A stretch of DNA of 43,181 nt, from contig JAGFIQ010000132.1 in the NCBI GenBank assembly GCA_024103495.1, forward strand, positions 1 to 43,181. Direction: 5' to 3'. A program made the translations under genes and the position numbers. The stretch is from Aridibacter famidurans. Lineage in GTDB: Bacteria; Acidobacteriota; Blastocatellia; Pyrinomonadales; Pyrinomonadaceae. Positions 43,074 to 43,181 of this stretch are shown in pieces (the stretch's first letter is position 1; each line of letters starts with the position of its first letter). The notes under the pieces are model-generated. The model searched no databases. It was not told the DNA's origin and saw nothing but the letters and a program-made list of their open reading frames with translations.

Positions 43074-43181
43074 AGCTCACAGCTCACAGCTCACAGCTCA
43101 CAGCTCACAGCTCACAGCTCACAGCTCACAGCTCACAGCTCACAGCTCACAGCTCACAGCTCACAGCTCACAGCTCACAGC
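43074..43181 (-). repeat. Perfect heptamer array, unit AGCTCAC (minus-strand GTGAGCT)
   Basis: At least 15 uninterrupted identical copies up to the window edge. Read on the minus strand the unit is GTGAGCT, which differs from the array at 42947-43037 only at the seventh base. The two arrays therefore face each other across about 37 bp and could form a long hairpin with one mismatch per turn of seven. Confidence 0.9.

Noticed and set aside
42947..43181. Possible CRISPR array
   Set aside because: The repeats are only 7 bp, directly adjacent and without unique spacers, and no cas gene is near.

Overview
The window looks like a chromosome segment of an acidobacterium, most likely class Blastocatellia (Pyrinomonas-like). 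This is an inference from several traits. There are Ser/Thr kinases carrying C-terminal propeller or TolB/TPR modules, and a sigma factor of the acidobacterial TIGR02999 type encoded 3 nt upstream of a kinase. There is also a very large TonB-dependent receptor with an N-terminal carboxypeptidase-regulatory domain. The DNA is GC-rich, gene order is loose, and many spacers are filled with short repeats. No rRNA, tRNA, CRISPR array, transposase or phage gene was found.

Layout. 1-2242: the tail of an unknown gene, a strong terminator, then a three-gene operon (secreted HExxH protein plus two membrane proteins). 2291-3373: a two-level tandem array of hairpin-forming repeats. 3374-12398: a signalling block with a kinase-propeller on the minus strand, an AurF-like diiron oxygenase, a sigma factor and a 1417-residue kinase whose TolB-TPR module is duplicated. 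12577-16610: glycogen debranching enzyme (minus) and lepA (plus), divergent. 16609-19405: a repeat-rich island with a small hypothetical gene, a membrane protein and a CPBP protease. 19404-22805: a UshA-type nucleotidase, tryptophan 2,3-dioxygenase, cold-shock protein and a small conserved protein. 22915-27173: selA, another hairpin-repeat cluster, an MBL hydrolase and a flavoprotein. 27388-33355: TonB receptor, CtlX-type citrulline hydrolase and queG. 33687-38828: a four-gene minor-pilin operon ending in a giant PilX-like protein with two EF-hand-like loops. 38935-42964: moaA, an S41-family protein, mtnB and mtnD. 42947-43181: heptanucleotide arrays running off the window.

How genes connect. 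mtnB and mtnD are two steps of methionine salvage. The sigma factor and kinase are almost certainly co-transcribed. The four prepilin genes make the minor pilins of a type IV pilus or pseudopilus. Most other genes are single transcription units.

The most unusual feature is not a protein. Many spacers carry repeats with a strict 7-bp period but several unrelated unit sequences. These arrays touch or contain the stop codons of lepA, the debranching enzyme, tryptophan dioxygenase, the TonB receptor and mtnD, and end on the start codon of ctlX. A second repeat class (nested ACCACAGAG-type hairpins), a REP-like family and ladders of perfect hairpins with 3-nt loops occupy the other spacers. Together they suggest an organised system of gene-end elements.
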